DNA from: Prevotella sp.
GTDB taxonomy: Bacteria > Bacteroidota > Bacteroidia > Bacteroidales > Bacteroidaceae
Length of the DNA stretch: 64,000 bases
Direction of reading: 5' to 3'
Assembly (NCBI GenBank): GCA_017417465.1
Contig: JAFPZD010000250.1
Location: forward strand, 1-64,000
In this document: positions 32,149-41,561 of the stretch, one piece after another
Layout: every line of letters starts with the position of its first letter
Position numbering within the stretch: position 1 is the first letter of the stretch
Notes under the pieces: generated by a model
Database searches by the model: none
Told to the model about the DNA's origin: nothing
What the model saw: the letters and a program-made list of their open reading frames with translations, nothing else
Position numbers and translations under genes: made by a program

Positions 32149-33498
32149 ATGAAATACTACAGCACCAACCATCAGGCCCCAGTGGCCGACCTGCGCAAGG
32201 CCGTCGTCAAAGGCCTAGCCGAAGACCGCGGCCTTTACATGCCCGAAACCATTCATCCCTTGCCGAAGGCATTCTTCGATGACATGCCCACCATGAAGTT
32301 TCAGGACATCGCCTATAATGTCGCCGCCAACTTCTTTGGCGACGATATCGACGGCGACTGTCTGCAGGACCTGGTCTACGACACGCTCTCGTTCGACTGC
32401 CCCGTAGTCAAGGTCAAGGATAACATCTACGCCCTGGAACTGTTCCACGGCCCCACGTTGGCTTTCAAGGATGTCGGCGCACGCTTCATGGCCCGCCTGC
32501 TGCAGTATTTCCTGCGCAACGGTTCTGTAAGAAACGACGCCAATACGACAGGCGGCGAGGTCAACGTCCTCGTTGCCACCAGCGGCGACACTGGTTCCGC
32601 CGTTGCCAACGGTTTTCTCGGTGTTGAGGGCATCCACGTCTACGTGCTCTACCCCAAGGGCAAGGTCAGTCCCATTCAGGAATGTCAATTCACCACCATC
32701 GGCCAGAACATCACTGCCATCGAAGTTGACGGTGTGTTCGACGACTGCCAGGCATTAGTAAAGAATGCGTTTATGGACGAGGAACTTAACCGCCAAAAGA
32801 TGCTGACCTCAGCAAACAGCATCAACGTAGCCCGTTTCCTGCCGCAGGCTTTCTACTATTTCAATGCTGTGGCACGCCTCAATTCTCAGCTCTTCAATCC
32901 TCAGTTAACCATCTGCGTCCCCTCTGGCAACTTCGGCAACATCTGCGCTGCTTTGTTTGGTCACGCTATGGGTCTGCCAGTGAAGCACTTTATTGCTGCC
33001 AACAACGCCAACGACGTCTTCTACAACTACCTACAGACAGGTCACTACGAGCCAAAGCCCAGTCTTCAGACGCTGGCCAACGCCATGGACGTGGGTGCCC
33101 CCTCAAACTTTGCACGCATCATCGACCTCTACAGCGAGGGTGGTAAGCTGTCGGCCGAGGAAACCCACAGCCGCATCACCGACCTCATCAGCGGTGCCAC
33201 TTACAGTGACGACCAGATTCGCGAGACCATGCGCAGCTGCTATGCCGAGACGGGTTACATTCTCGACCCACACGGTGCCTGTGGCTATCGCGCCCTCGAG
33301 GAGCAGCTGCAGCCAGGTCAAGTGGGCGTATTCTGTGAAACGGCCCATCCCGCCAAGTTTAAGGAGAAGGTTGATGAGATACTGGGCATCGACGTTCAGA
33401 TTCCCGATCGTCTCGCAGCTTTCATGCGTGGCACCAAACAGAGCATTGCCATGAGCAAGGACTTTGCCGACTTCAAGGCGTTCCTGATGAACAGCTAA
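32149..33498 (+). CDS. thrC: Threonine synthase
   Basis: A 449-aa PLP enzyme converting O-phosphohomoserine to threonine. The N-terminal YYSTNHQAPVADLRKAVVKG is family-typical. The PLP lysine is in LAFKDVGARFMA (about residue 108), the phosphate loop in VATSGDTGSAVANGF (about 142), and CVPSGNFGNICAA (about 260) and MDVGAPSNFARI (about 315) are further conserved blocks. The short stretch NSQLFNPQL just before CVPSGNFGN resembles the CAATTCTCA repeats seen in other genes, but the length is near normal. The SDR gene follows 25 bases later. Confidence 0.93.
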   Translation: MKYYSTNHQAPVADLRKAVVKGLAEDRGLYMPETIHPLPKAFFDDMPTMKFQDIAYNVAANFFGDDIDGDCLQDLVYDTLSFDCPVVKVKDNIYALELFHGPTLAFKDVGARFMARLLQYFLRNGSVRNDANTTGGEVNVLVATSGDTGSAVANGFLGVEGIHVYVLYPKGKVSPIQECQFTTIGQNITAIEVDGVFDDCQALVKNAFMDEELNRQKMLTSANSINVARFLPQAFYYFNAVARLNSQLFNPQLTICVPSGNFGNICAALFGHAMGLPVKHFIAANNANDVFYNYLQTGHYEPKPSLQTLANAMDVGAPSNFARIIDLYSEGGKLSAEETHSRITDLISGATYSDDQIRETMRSCYAETGYILDPHGACGYRALEEQLQPGQVGVFCETAHPAKFKEKVDEILGIDVQIPDRLAAFMRGTKQSIAMSKDFADFKAFLMNS

Positions 33499-33523
33499 AG
33501 ATCCAGACGCTGACATACGACAA

Positions 33524-34228
33524 ATGACGAAACGGGCTATTGTGATGGGAGCATCTTCGGGCATTGGCCTGGAGGTGGCACGGCTGCTCAAAGAGCGCGG
33601 ATGGATGGTGGGCGTGGCTGCCCGCAGAGTGGAACGGCTCACCGATTTCGACTTCGCCGCACAAATCGATGTGAACAGCGAGAAGGGCGGCGAGCAGCTG
33701 CAAGCACTCATCGAGCAGATGGGAGGCATGGACCTCTATATCCACGTCGCTGGCATCGGCCACCAAAACCGAGAGCTGAGAGCCGACACAGAATTGCAGA
33801 CGGTGCAGACCAACGGCGTCGGTTTTACCCGCATGGTGGGCACAGCCTATCGCTATCTGGCCAATCATGGCGGCGGCCACATCGCCACCGTCAGTAGCAT
33901 AGCCGGCACCAAAGGCTTAGGCCCGGCACCAGCCTATTCGGCAACAAAAGCATTACAGAACACCTATATTGAAGCATTGGAGCAACTGTCCAATGCCCAG
34001 GGCCTGAACATCCACTTCACCGACCTCCGCCCCGGCTTTGTCGATACCGACCTGCTGAACGATGGTCGCCACTATCCTTTATTATTAAATAAGGTACGCG
34101 TAGCTGAAGACATCGTCAAAGCCATAGAGCGGAGGCGTCACGTCCGCGTCATCGATGGCCGCTGGCGTGCCATCACATGGCTGTGGCGACGCATCCCCCG
34201 CTGGCTATGGCGGCGGCTAAAGCTCTGA
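33524..34228 (+). CDS. Short-chain dehydrogenase/reductase
   Basis: A 234-aa classical SDR using NAD(P)H. The cofactor motif VMGASSGIGLEVARLL is at residues 7-22, the structural HVAGIG near 77, the catalytic Ser in TVSSIAGTKG (about 123), and YSATKALQ (about 138) with the Tyr-x3-Lys pair. An Arg-rich C-terminus (RRRHVRVIDGRWRAITW) may make a membrane-peripheral tail. It follows thrC closely and may be co-transcribed, but nothing ties it to threonine synthesis. The substrate is unknown. Confidence 0.88.
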   Translation: MTKRAIVMGASSGIGLEVARLLKERGWMVGVAARRVERLTDFDFAAQIDVNSEKGGEQLQALIEQMGGMDLYIHVAGIGHQNRELRADTELQTVQTNGVGFTRMVGTAYRYLANHGGGHIATVSSIAGTKGLGPAPAYSATKALQNTYIEALEQLSNAQGLNIHFTDLRPGFVDTDLLNDGRHYPLLLNKVRVAEDIVKAIERRRHVRVIDGRWRAITWLWRRIPRWLWRRLKL

Positions 34229-34241
34229 TTTCCATCAATAG

Positions 34242-37200
34242 CTACAAACTGGTCACCTCAATGACGGGCTGCTGGCCACGACTGTCCTCACGTTTCCAAC
34301 TGACGGTCACCGTTCGGCGCTCGCCGGGCATCAGTGTAAAGTAGTTGTCGCTATAGACGACAGGCAGCATCTGTTCGCCATCCTCACCCTTCAGGTTCAA
34401 GCGTAAGAAGGGGGCTATGGTCTTTCCAGTGTTCGTTAGCGTCAACTCAGCCGTGATTATCTCACCCTCGCTCAGCACTTTGAACTGCTTTGTCAGCGTA
34501 GGTTCGGGCAGCTTGGCGATAGCCGCATAACTGCCGTCGCGATCTTCGATGAAGTAGTCGTTGGTCGACAACACCGCATTCTTGTCTTTAAGTTGCAGAC
34601 GCAGCAGGGCACACTGCCCATTGGTCTGTGGTCGCCCGAGTACGGGCTGCGTTGTATCGTCGCCACTGGTCAATCTTGCCGACTTAGCGACAATCCGTTT
34701 GCCAGTTGCCACGTCGTAGAGCGTAGCTGTGGCCGTCAGTCCAGCATGATTACCAGCAAAGAGGTTCACCACCTCAATGCTGTCAGTTAGCACGTTCCAC
34801 TGGATATGCAGCGGTTCGCAACCTTTCTTTACGCCAAAATAGGCCGCGGTGGGGTCAAGGTAGTAGTCGTAGGTCTGCCATACCATCGACGGCCAGCAGG
34901 GATGGCTCATCCAGATAAGCAGGCCCGAGCGCGTCTTGCTGCCCGACTCGAACATGGCACGGTAGCCTTGGTAGTTAATAAGCTGTGCCCAGCGGAGGAA
35001 AGGTTCCAATTGAGAATTGAGAATTGAGGATTGAGAAGTAGGCTGCACATCGTTCGACTGTCCCATGGCTTTAGTAACCAACGCATTGAACTCCAAGGCG
35101 CGCTGGGCACCAAGCAGAGTGTAGTCATGTTGTCCCCACTGCACCGACTGCGGCCAAAGCGAGTCAGGGGCAAAGGTACGCCGCATGCTCTCGATATTCA
35201 TGACAGCAGGCATGCCACGCTCGGTGTGGATCTTGCCCGACTGGCGTTCGAAGTATACCTTTGCGGGCTGTGCGCAATAGGGTCCATGACCTGTCACGCC
35301 GTCGTCGGCCGAGCTACTGATGTAGCCTAAACCCGGCGACAGCTGACTGACAAACTGGCGCAGCTTGCGGTCGATATTCGTAGGCGGATAACCCTCGTTG
35401 CGGCCACAATAGATGCCGATGGCGGCATGTTGACGGATGCGCCGCACGTAGTCCTCAGCATTATCGAGGAACAAGCGGTCATCGTAGGGGTCTGGGCCAT
35501 CGGCAGGGTTAGCCAACCAGAAGTCTTGCCAAATCATGATGCCGAGTGAGTCGCAGACATCGTAAAAAGCGCGGTCGCCCGTCTGTCCCACCCAGTTGCG
35601 TATCATCGTACAGTGCATGTCGCGGTGGTAGCCCACAGCTGCCTCGTACTCACGCCGTCCGTACTGCAGGTTATGCTCGGCAAAGCCCCAGTTGCCACCA
35701 AGTGGCACAAAGCGGCGGCCGTTGATGTAGACGAGCAGGCTATCGGCCATCTGCTCATAGGTCATCTGGCGCAGGCCTGCCTTGTAATGAGCCTCACCCC
35801 CGGCCCCTCTCCCAAGGAGAGGGGAATATATAGATTTGGAGGCGGAACTGTCAGCGGAAGGTTCGGAGGATATATTATCAGCGGAAGAGGTATATACTCC
35901 CCTCTCCTTGGGAGAGGGGTCGGGGGTGAGGCTGAACCCTGCATCATAAAGATAGGGCTCGCCATAGCCATTAGGCCACCACAGCCGGAAGTCACTGCTC
36001 GTCAGCTGCGGGAAGTCTTCTGGCGAGAAGCATACCTCCTGCTCGCTTTGGGCGGGCAGCGTCACCTTCTTTTCGAATGTCACATCGCCAATCCAGCCCC
36101 TGAGAGTGCCGCTTACTGCCGTCGCATTATGATTCTTCACAAACACCGAGGGGGTCACCCTGATGCTTTTGTCTATATACTCCCCTCTCTTTTCGGAGAA
36201 GGGTTGGGGGAGAGGCTTTAACTCTGTCCCCACATACGGGTCGCTCAGCGATACGCCACCAGGCACTTGCTTCACATAGACGTCGCCCCAGATACCAACC
36301 TCACGTCCGCGAACCGTCGTTATCCAGTCCCAACCGATAGTGGCATGGAACGTAGGATTGTCTGCTCCCAGAATGCCGCCATTAAACTGCGTCGTGTTCT
36401 CGTTCTTCTCCTTCACCGAACCAAAATGCTCGTTGCAGATGATCTCCACGGCCACGTAGTTATTTCCCTCACGCAACAGGCCCGTCACATCAAACTCTCC
36501 ACGCTGGAAGGCACCCTCGATGCGTCCAAGACGCACGCCGTTCAAGAAAATGTTCGCTTTCCAGTTGATACCGTCGAAGCAGAGAATCGTCTTCCCTTGT
36601 TGGGAGATATTGGAGGTGGTGACGATGCCTCTATACCAGAAGTTCGAGCGGAAATAGGACTCGGAAATCTGGTCCACCCAGTCGGCATAGTTAGGGTTGG
36701 GCACCGCCCCTATATTTATAAAAGAGGTAAGCACCGTGCCAGGCACCGTCGCCGGTATCCATCCATCGGGGGCGAAGTCGGCCGAGGCTATCTCCTCGCC
36801 CGTAGCATGCACCTCTGATGCCCGCTGCAACTGCCAATTTGCAAGTGAAGAGTGACACTTTTCACTTTTTCCCCACACTTCCAGCTCACGCAGGGCATAG
36901 TAACCACACTCGTTGGGTTCCTCCATGACAAGGCGTACGGCACGCCCGTCGTCTTCTATCTCATGATGCCATCGCCGAGGTTCTTGATACCATCGCGGCA
37001 CGATGCTGTCGATGTCGCACGCTGTGCCGAGGTCGACTTTCAGCCACTGCTTACCACCGCCGTCGCTCATCCACATCGAGCTGAACTGTTGTGATGACTG
37101 CATCCAAAGCTCCTGGCCGGCCTCATCGTAGAAATGCAAGCCATGCATGTCCCAGTAGGCAGCCCCTTCCATCTCCAGTAATAGGCGGAAGTGTCTCTCC

Positions 37201-37895
37201 CCACTCCTCACTCCTAACTCCTCACTCGCAACTCGCAACTCGACACCGTCCAGCACTCGCGCCGGCAGATAGCTCTCACTGGTCTGCTTGTTCGGATCGC
37301 TGTGCAACTTGTAGCGCAGAGGCGTGCCTGGAAGGCCGTCACCCGTCAGCTCGCCGATGGTTGTCCACGCCCGTCCGTCATCCGACGTCTGCCAAGCGAT
37401 ACGGTAGCCCTTCGTGGTGACAGCCTCATCGTAGGCAACCCTACCTTCAAGCACCACCTTCCGAATCGCAGGGTCAAGAGCCACGCCCCCACTCCTAACT
37501 CCTAACTTCTCCCTCCTAACTCCTAACTCTATCCACGTCTTGTCGCCCATCAGCACATTGCTTGACCACTCGTTGCCGTCGAGTGTCCACTCCGCTTCGC
37601 GGCGCGGCAGCCTGCCTTGTGGCGTGCTCACCACCAACTGCGCCGGCACCGACGTGTCACAGATGCCGTCGGTCACGAGGTGTGCCGTCAGGTTATAGTC
37701 GACCGTTGTCGAGGCCCACGCCGCACGGTGCAGCGCGAGGTTCTGGCTTTTTGAATTTGAACAATGGTTAACGGCAGGACCATGATATTCCGAAAGCCGA
37801 CCAGGGTACTGGCCGATGCCACGCGTATAAACCCCATCGTTTGTCTGCGCTGAAGCCATCAAAGGGCATAACAGCAGTAAGTTTATTAGCTTCAT
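34242..37895 (-). CDS. Secreted GH2-family exo-beta-glycosidase (mannosidase/glucosaminidase-like) with repeat insertions
   Basis: A 1217-aa exported GH2 protein. The signal peptide (MKLINLLLLCPLMASAQ) is followed by discoidin-like and galactose-binding-like domains, then the GH2 barrel with MIRNWVGQTGDRAFYDVCDS and the acid/base Glu in IYCGRNEGYPP (about residue 832). It resembles exo-beta-D-mannosidases and exo-glucosaminidases; specificity is not certain. The gene is riddled with in-frame repeats: GVRSGG and EELGVRSGE (AGTTAGG type, 37205-37243 and 37493-37533), a half palindrome (36175-36217), a 144-bp inverted-repeat element (35790-35933) and SSILNSQL (35006-35038). It is divergent from SusC and likely part of the same utilisation locus. 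The start at 37895 is chosen over one inside the promoter region. Confidence 0.85.
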   Translation of the reverse strand: MKLINLLLLCPLMASAQTNDGVYTRGIGQYPGRLSEYHGPAVNHCSNSKSQNLALHRAAWASTTVDYNLTAHLVTDGICDTSVPAQLVVSTPQGRLPRREAEWTLDGNEWSSNVLMGDKTWIELGVRREKLGVRSGGVALDPAIRKVVLEGRVAYDEAVTTKGYRIAWQTSDDGRAWTTIGELTGDGLPGTPLRYKLHSDPNKQTSESYLPARVLDGVELRVASEELGVRSGERHFRLLLEMEGAAYWDMHGLHFYDEAGQELWMQSSQQFSSMWMSDGGGKQWLKVDLGTACDIDSIVPRWYQEPRRWHHEIEDDGRAVRLVMEEPNECGYYALRELEVWGKSEKCHSSLANWQLQRASEVHATGEEIASADFAPDGWIPATVPGTVLTSFINIGAVPNPNYADWVDQISESYFRSNFWYRGIVTTSNISQQGKTILCFDGINWKANIFLNGVRLGRIEGAFQRGEFDVTGLLREGNNYVAVEIICNEHFGSVKEKNENTTQFNGGILGADNPTFHATIGWDWITTVRGREVGIWGDVYVKQVPGGVSLSDPYVGTELKPLPQPFSEKRGEYIDKSIRVTPSVFVKNHNATAVSGTLRGWIGDVTFEKKVTLPAQSEQEVCFSPEDFPQLTSSDFRLWWPNGYGEPYLYDAGFSLTPDPSPKERGVYTSSADNISSEPSADSSASKSIYSPLLGRGAGGEAHYKAGLRQMTYEQMADSLLVYINGRRFVPLGGNWGFAEHNLQYGRREYEAAVGYHRDMHCTMIRNWVGQTGDRAFYDVCDSLGIMIWQDFWLANPADGPDPYDDRLFLDNAEDYVRRIRQHAAIGIYCGRNEGYPPTNIDRKLRQFVSQLSPGLGYISSSADDGVTGHGPYCAQPAKVYFERQSGKIHTERGMPAVMNIESMRRTFAPDSLWPQSVQWGQHDYTLLGAQRALEFNALVTKAMGQSNDVQPTSQSSILNSQLEPFLRWAQLINYQGYRAMFESGSKTRSGLLIWMSHPCWPSMVWQTYDYYLDPTAAYFGVKKGCEPLHIQWNVLTDSIEVVNLFAGNHAGLTATATLYDVATGKRIVAKSARLTSGDDTTQPVLGRPQTNGQCALLRLQLKDKNAVLSTNDYFIEDRDGSYAAIAKLPEPTLTKQFKVLSEGEIITAELTLTNTGKTIAPFLRLNLKGEDGEQMLPVVYSDNYFTLMPGERRTVTVSWKREDSRGQQPVIEVTSL
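35006..35038 (-). repeat. AATTGAG repeats inside GH2 gene
   Basis: Four 7-base units near AATTGAG encode SSILNSQL on the minus strand in frame. Confidence 0.85.
35790..35933. mobile_element. 144-bp palindromic MITE-like element, in frame in GH2
   Basis: The 43-bp arms 35790-35832 and 35891-35933 are inverted copies with two mismatches, around a 58-base centre. Each arm contains its own palindrome CCCCTCTCC-CAA-GGAGAGGGG. The element is exactly 48 codons long and adds LTPDPSPKERG and SPLLGRGAGGE peptides to the GH2 protein. A single diverged arm lies nearby at 36175-36217. No transposase is encoded, so any mobility would need help in trans. Confidence 0.8.
36175..36217. repeat. Single diverged arm of the 35790 element
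   Basis: This stretch begins TATACTCCCCTCTC and ends GGGGGAGAGGCT, matching the right arm of the palindromic element with several differences, including loss of the perfect inner palindrome. It is also in frame in the GH2 gene (FSEKRGEYI). Confidence 0.7.
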
Positions 37896-37923
37896 AGATA
37901 GAAAATAGATTGTTTTGATGTTA

Positions 37924-37931
37924 CAAAAGTA
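37924..37931 (-). promoter_or_regulatory. -7 box TACTTTTG for GH2
   Basis: CAAAAGTA on the plus strand, 28 bases before the GH2 start. Confidence 0.6.
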
Positions 37932-38038
37932 CACATTTTCCCTCGTTTAATTAACGCGCACAGTACCAAAAACGTTCCTTTTAGACAACTTTAACAAAAG
38001 TTTTCCAAATATTTCTTGTCAGTTTCCCAAAATCTTAT

Positions 38039-38046
38039 TACATTTG
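38039..38046 (+). promoter_or_regulatory. Promoter TTG-N20-TACATTTG for SusC/SusD
   Basis: TTG at 38016-38018, a 20-base spacer and TACATTTG at 38039-38046. The leader to SusC is about 85 bases, AT-rich, with no obvious hairpin. Confidence 0.65.
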
Positions 38047-38134
38047 CAGTCTAAAAATGCCCTAAAACTGCATAAACGTGCATAAACCTTTAACTACTAA
38101 TATTTAACCTTATTATTAACCAAAAAGAGCAAAC

Positions 38135-41100
38135 ATGAAAAAGAAAGAAAGCTTTTTTCGTTCTCATCTGAGAGCGTGTTTGACGGCTTTGTGTCTCTTC
38201 TTCGCCATCGCGATGCAGGCACAAAATGTTACGGTGAAAGGAACCGTCACCGACCAGAACGGTGATCCCGTCGTCGGTGCCACGGTGAAACAGAAAGGTG
38301 CCAAGTCGGGCACGGTGACGAACCTTAATGGTGAATACACCCTGTCGGTGCCTGCTAATGCTACCCTTGAAGTCTCTTATATCGGCATGCAGCCGCAAGA
38401 GATCAAGGCTACGGGCGGTACGATGAACATCAGGCTGGCTGACGGTGCCACAGCCCTCGACGAAGTAGTGGTGACCGCTCTCGGTATCAAGCGCGAACAA
38501 AAAGCTCTGGGTTATGCAGTGACCGAACTTAAAGCCGATGAACTGGATGCGAATCTCATCAACCCCGTCCAGGCCCTGCAGGGTAAGGTTGCCGGTGTCG
38601 AGGTGACATCTTCTGACGGCGGTATGTTTGGTGCCTCGAAAATTCTGATTCGAGGTGCATCGACACTGAACAAGAACAACCAGCCTATCTACGTCGTCGA
38701 CGGTGTCATTCTGGATAACGACATTTACGAGCAGAGTGCCGACTGGGCCCACGGTGACCAGAACTACGGTACCGAGCTGAAGAACCTGAACCCCGACGAC
38801 TTCGAGTCGGTGTCGGTGCTGAAAGGTGCTGCCGCTACTGCCCTGTACGGTTCACGTGGTCTGAACGGCGCAGTGGTCATTACTACCAAGAGTGGTAAAG
38901 GTAAGAAAGGTATCGGCATCGACTTCAGCCAGACCATCGGTTTCGACAAGGTGACTCACCAGCCTGACTTCCAGAATGAGTTTGCTGAGAGCTGGTTCCA
39001 CTGTTCGTCGAAGAAAAGCGGTTTCTATGTGAACGACCTGTACTGGAACAACGCTGATGGCTACCCCTCGTATAAAGTGCTGAGCAGCTACGGTGAGATG
39101 GGTACCGCCTTAGGTCCCTCGTTCGATTATATCCGCCAGAACGCTAAGGACGGGCTGATGGAGATGTACGACGGCCAGTTGCATACCCCGGAAGCCTACA
39201 AGAATAACTTCAAGGATGCTTACGACACGGGCTTCTCGACGAACACGAACATCGCCGTGTCGGGCGGCAACGATCGAACCACGTTCTACACCTCCGTGTC
39301 ATACCGCTACAACAACGGTACGCTGCCCAACAATGACTTCCAGCGACTCAGCCTTTTGGCTAAGGCCAGCCACAAGATTACTGATAACGTGGAGTTGGAG
39401 GCCAGCATGACCTTCGCCAACTCGAAGCCCCGCAATGCTCAGCCGAACATCGGTGAATACTTCGTTGACGGTACCTGGGATCGCATGTACGATGCCAAGT
39501 ACTACCGCAACAAATATAAGGGTAGCCACGGCGGTCTTGCTGAGACCAGCTATGGTGACGAGTACGGCTATGTTATCGGACGTGGAAACTGGTGGAGTAT
39601 TTGGGAGAACGAGTCCTTCCAGAAAGAGACTGTCGTCCGTCCTGACCTGAAGCTGACATGGAGCTTCACACCGTGGCTGAAGTGGGTCACCGAGGCCAGC
39701 TACAACTACTACTTCATGGAGAGCCAGACGAAGCAGCCAGGTGCCGGCTACTACAACCAAGGTGGTTACTACGGTATCGGACAGAGCCGCAAGGAACAGC
39801 TAAATTTGAACACTAACCTGATGTTCGACAAGCAGCTCAACGAGGACTTCCACCTGAACGCCTTCCTGCGCTACGAGCTCTACAACAGTTATCGTTCACG
39901 CATGAGCGCCAACACCAAGGGTGACTTCATTGTGCCCAACCAGTATTTCCTGGCCAACGGTTCCGAGGGCTACAACGCCTCAGCTGCTGTCTCCGACACG
40001 AAGACCATCCAGTCACTTGTTGCACAGGTGGGCCTGAGCTGGCGCGACCAGCTGTTCCTCGATATTACTGGTCGTAACGACTGGTCTTCGGCACTTGTTT
40101 ACAGCGACGGTCATGGCTCGTTCAGCTACTTCTACCCCTCGGTGAGTGCCTCATGGCTCATTACCAACACGTTCCGGGAGCAGCTGCCAGAGTGGCTCTC
40201 CTTCTGGAAGGTTCGCGCCAGCTATGCCCAGGTGGGTAACGACTGTTCTGCCTACTATCTTAACTCGGCCTACTCACTGGAGAGCTACACCAACCAGTTT
40301 GGTAAGCCATTCTCTACTGTGCTCCCCGGCACTACATACAGCCAGGACTTGAAGCCAGAGCGTAAGAAATCGTGGGAAATCGGTACTGACATCCGTTTCC
40401 TGAATAACCGTATCGGTCTGGACTTTACGTATTATAAGGAGAATACTACTGACCAAATTATGCAGGTGGCCATCCCTTCCGTCTCAGGTTACAACAATGC
40501 TCTGATCAATGCCGGTAACATTCAGAATGCCGGTTTCGAGGTGGCCCTGAACACCACACCCATCGCAACGAACGACTGGCAGTGGGACGTGAACTTCACG
40601 TGGACGAAGAATAACTCGAAAATCGTGGAACTCTCTGATCTCTGTGCCGACTACATCAAGCTCGAGGGTGACCCCGATTATGGTAACTTCCGCATCGGTT
40701 CGGTAGCCAAAGTAGGTGGCTCTTACGGTATGCTGATGTCTGATGCTGCTCCCCTTATCGATGAGGAGTCAGGCATGCGCGTGCTTAATCCCCGCTTTTA
40801 CAATATTGGTTATCTGTCACCTTGCTACCAGCGCTCTGGTAAGGTTGAAGAGGTGGGTAACTCCGTACCAGACTTCCTCGGCTCTGTCAATACATCCCTC
40901 CGCTGGAAGAACTGGACGTTGACGGCAAGCTTCGACGGCCGTTTCGGTGGTAAAGTTGCTTCCTACGGCTCACACTACGGCTACGCTTACGGTTATACAG
41001 AAACCTCACTCGAAGGCCGTGAGGGACATGGTGGAAAGACCTACACTTCAGGCTTTGACAACATCGAGTACCACGATGGTGTGATTCCTCAGGGTATCGT

Positions 41101-41536
41101 TCTTGCCGGACAAACTATTACTCAGCCTGATGGTTCAAGCTACACAGTCGGTTCGGGCAAGTACGAAAGTGGTGAAACTTGGGAGGAACTGATTCAGGGT
41201 GGTCATGCTGAGTATATCCACGCAGGTGGCTGGATCTACCTGTCGCAGCAGTGGGGAACCTTCGTCCTTGATGACCTGTGGTTTAAGACCCTTAACTATA
41301 TTTCGTTCCGTGATCTTTCACTGAGCTATCAGTTCGATAATAGCATTTCAAATAAGATTGGATGCCGCCGCCTAAGTCTGACGGCTCAGGCTCACAACCT
41401 CGGCTACTTGCTCAATACAATGCCTAACCACGAGAACCCAGAGGCAGTCTCTGGAACAACCGCAGCAGAATTCCGTCTTCGCTCTTATTCCGGTGTGACC
41501 ACCAGTCTTACCTTCACGCTCAAAGCTACATTCTAA
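38135..41536 (+). CDS. SusC family TonB-linked outer membrane transporter
   Basis: A 1133-aa outer membrane protein that imports oligosaccharides with its SusD partner. The signal peptide ends at AMQAQN; a carboxypeptidase-regulatory-like domain follows (VTVKGTVTDQNGDPVVGATV, about 30-110), then the plug with the SusC-type motifs ALDEVVVTALGIKREQKALGY and LIRGASTLNKNNQPIYVVDG, and a beta-barrel ending in the aromatic SLTFTLKATF. The length is normal. It is followed 25 bases later by SusD. No linked ECF sigma/anti-sigma pair or hybrid two-component regulator is in the window, so control must come from elsewhere. Confidence 0.95.
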   Translation: MKKKESFFRSHLRACLTALCLFFAIAMQAQNVTVKGTVTDQNGDPVVGATVKQKGAKSGTVTNLNGEYTLSVPANATLEVSYIGMQPQEIKATGGTMNIRLADGATALDEVVVTALGIKREQKALGYAVTELKADELDANLINPVQALQGKVAGVEVTSSDGGMFGASKILIRGASTLNKNNQPIYVVDGVILDNDIYEQSADWAHGDQNYGTELKNLNPDDFESVSVLKGAAATALYGSRGLNGAVVITTKSGKGKKGIGIDFSQTIGFDKVTHQPDFQNEFAESWFHCSSKKSGFYVNDLYWNNADGYPSYKVLSSYGEMGTALGPSFDYIRQNAKDGLMEMYDGQLHTPEAYKNNFKDAYDTGFSTNTNIAVSGGNDRTTFYTSVSYRYNNGTLPNNDFQRLSLLAKASHKITDNVELEASMTFANSKPRNAQPNIGEYFVDGTWDRMYDAKYYRNKYKGSHGGLAETSYGDEYGYVIGRGNWWSIWENESFQKETVVRPDLKLTWSFTPWLKWVTEASYNYYFMESQTKQPGAGYYNQGGYYGIGQSRKEQLNLNTNLMFDKQLNEDFHLNAFLRYELYNSYRSRMSANTKGDFIVPNQYFLANGSEGYNASAAVSDTKTIQSLVAQVGLSWRDQLFLDITGRNDWSSALVYSDGHGSFSYFYPSVSASWLITNTFREQLPEWLSFWKVRASYAQVGNDCSAYYLNSAYSLESYTNQFGKPFSTVLPGTTYSQDLKPERKKSWEIGTDIRFLNNRIGLDFTYYKENTTDQIMQVAIPSVSGYNNALINAGNIQNAGFEVALNTTPIATNDWQWDVNFTWTKNNSKIVELSDLCADYIKLEGDPDYGNFRIGSVAKVGGSYGMLMSDAAPLIDEESGMRVLNPRFYNIGYLSPCYQRSGKVEEVGNSVPDFLGSVNTSLRWKNWTLTASFDGRFGGKVASYGSHYGYAYGYTETSLEGREGHGGKTYTSGFDNIEYHDGVIPQGIVLAGQTITQPDGSSYTVGSGKYESGETWEELIQGGHAEYIHAGGWIYLSQQWGTFVLDDLWFKTLNYISFRDLSLSYQFDNSISNKIGCRRLSLTAQAHNLGYLLNTMPNHENPEAVSGTTAAEFRLRSYSGVTTSLTFTLKATF

Positions 41537-41561
41537 CTCACAACCTTAAAAAGCAAAGAAT

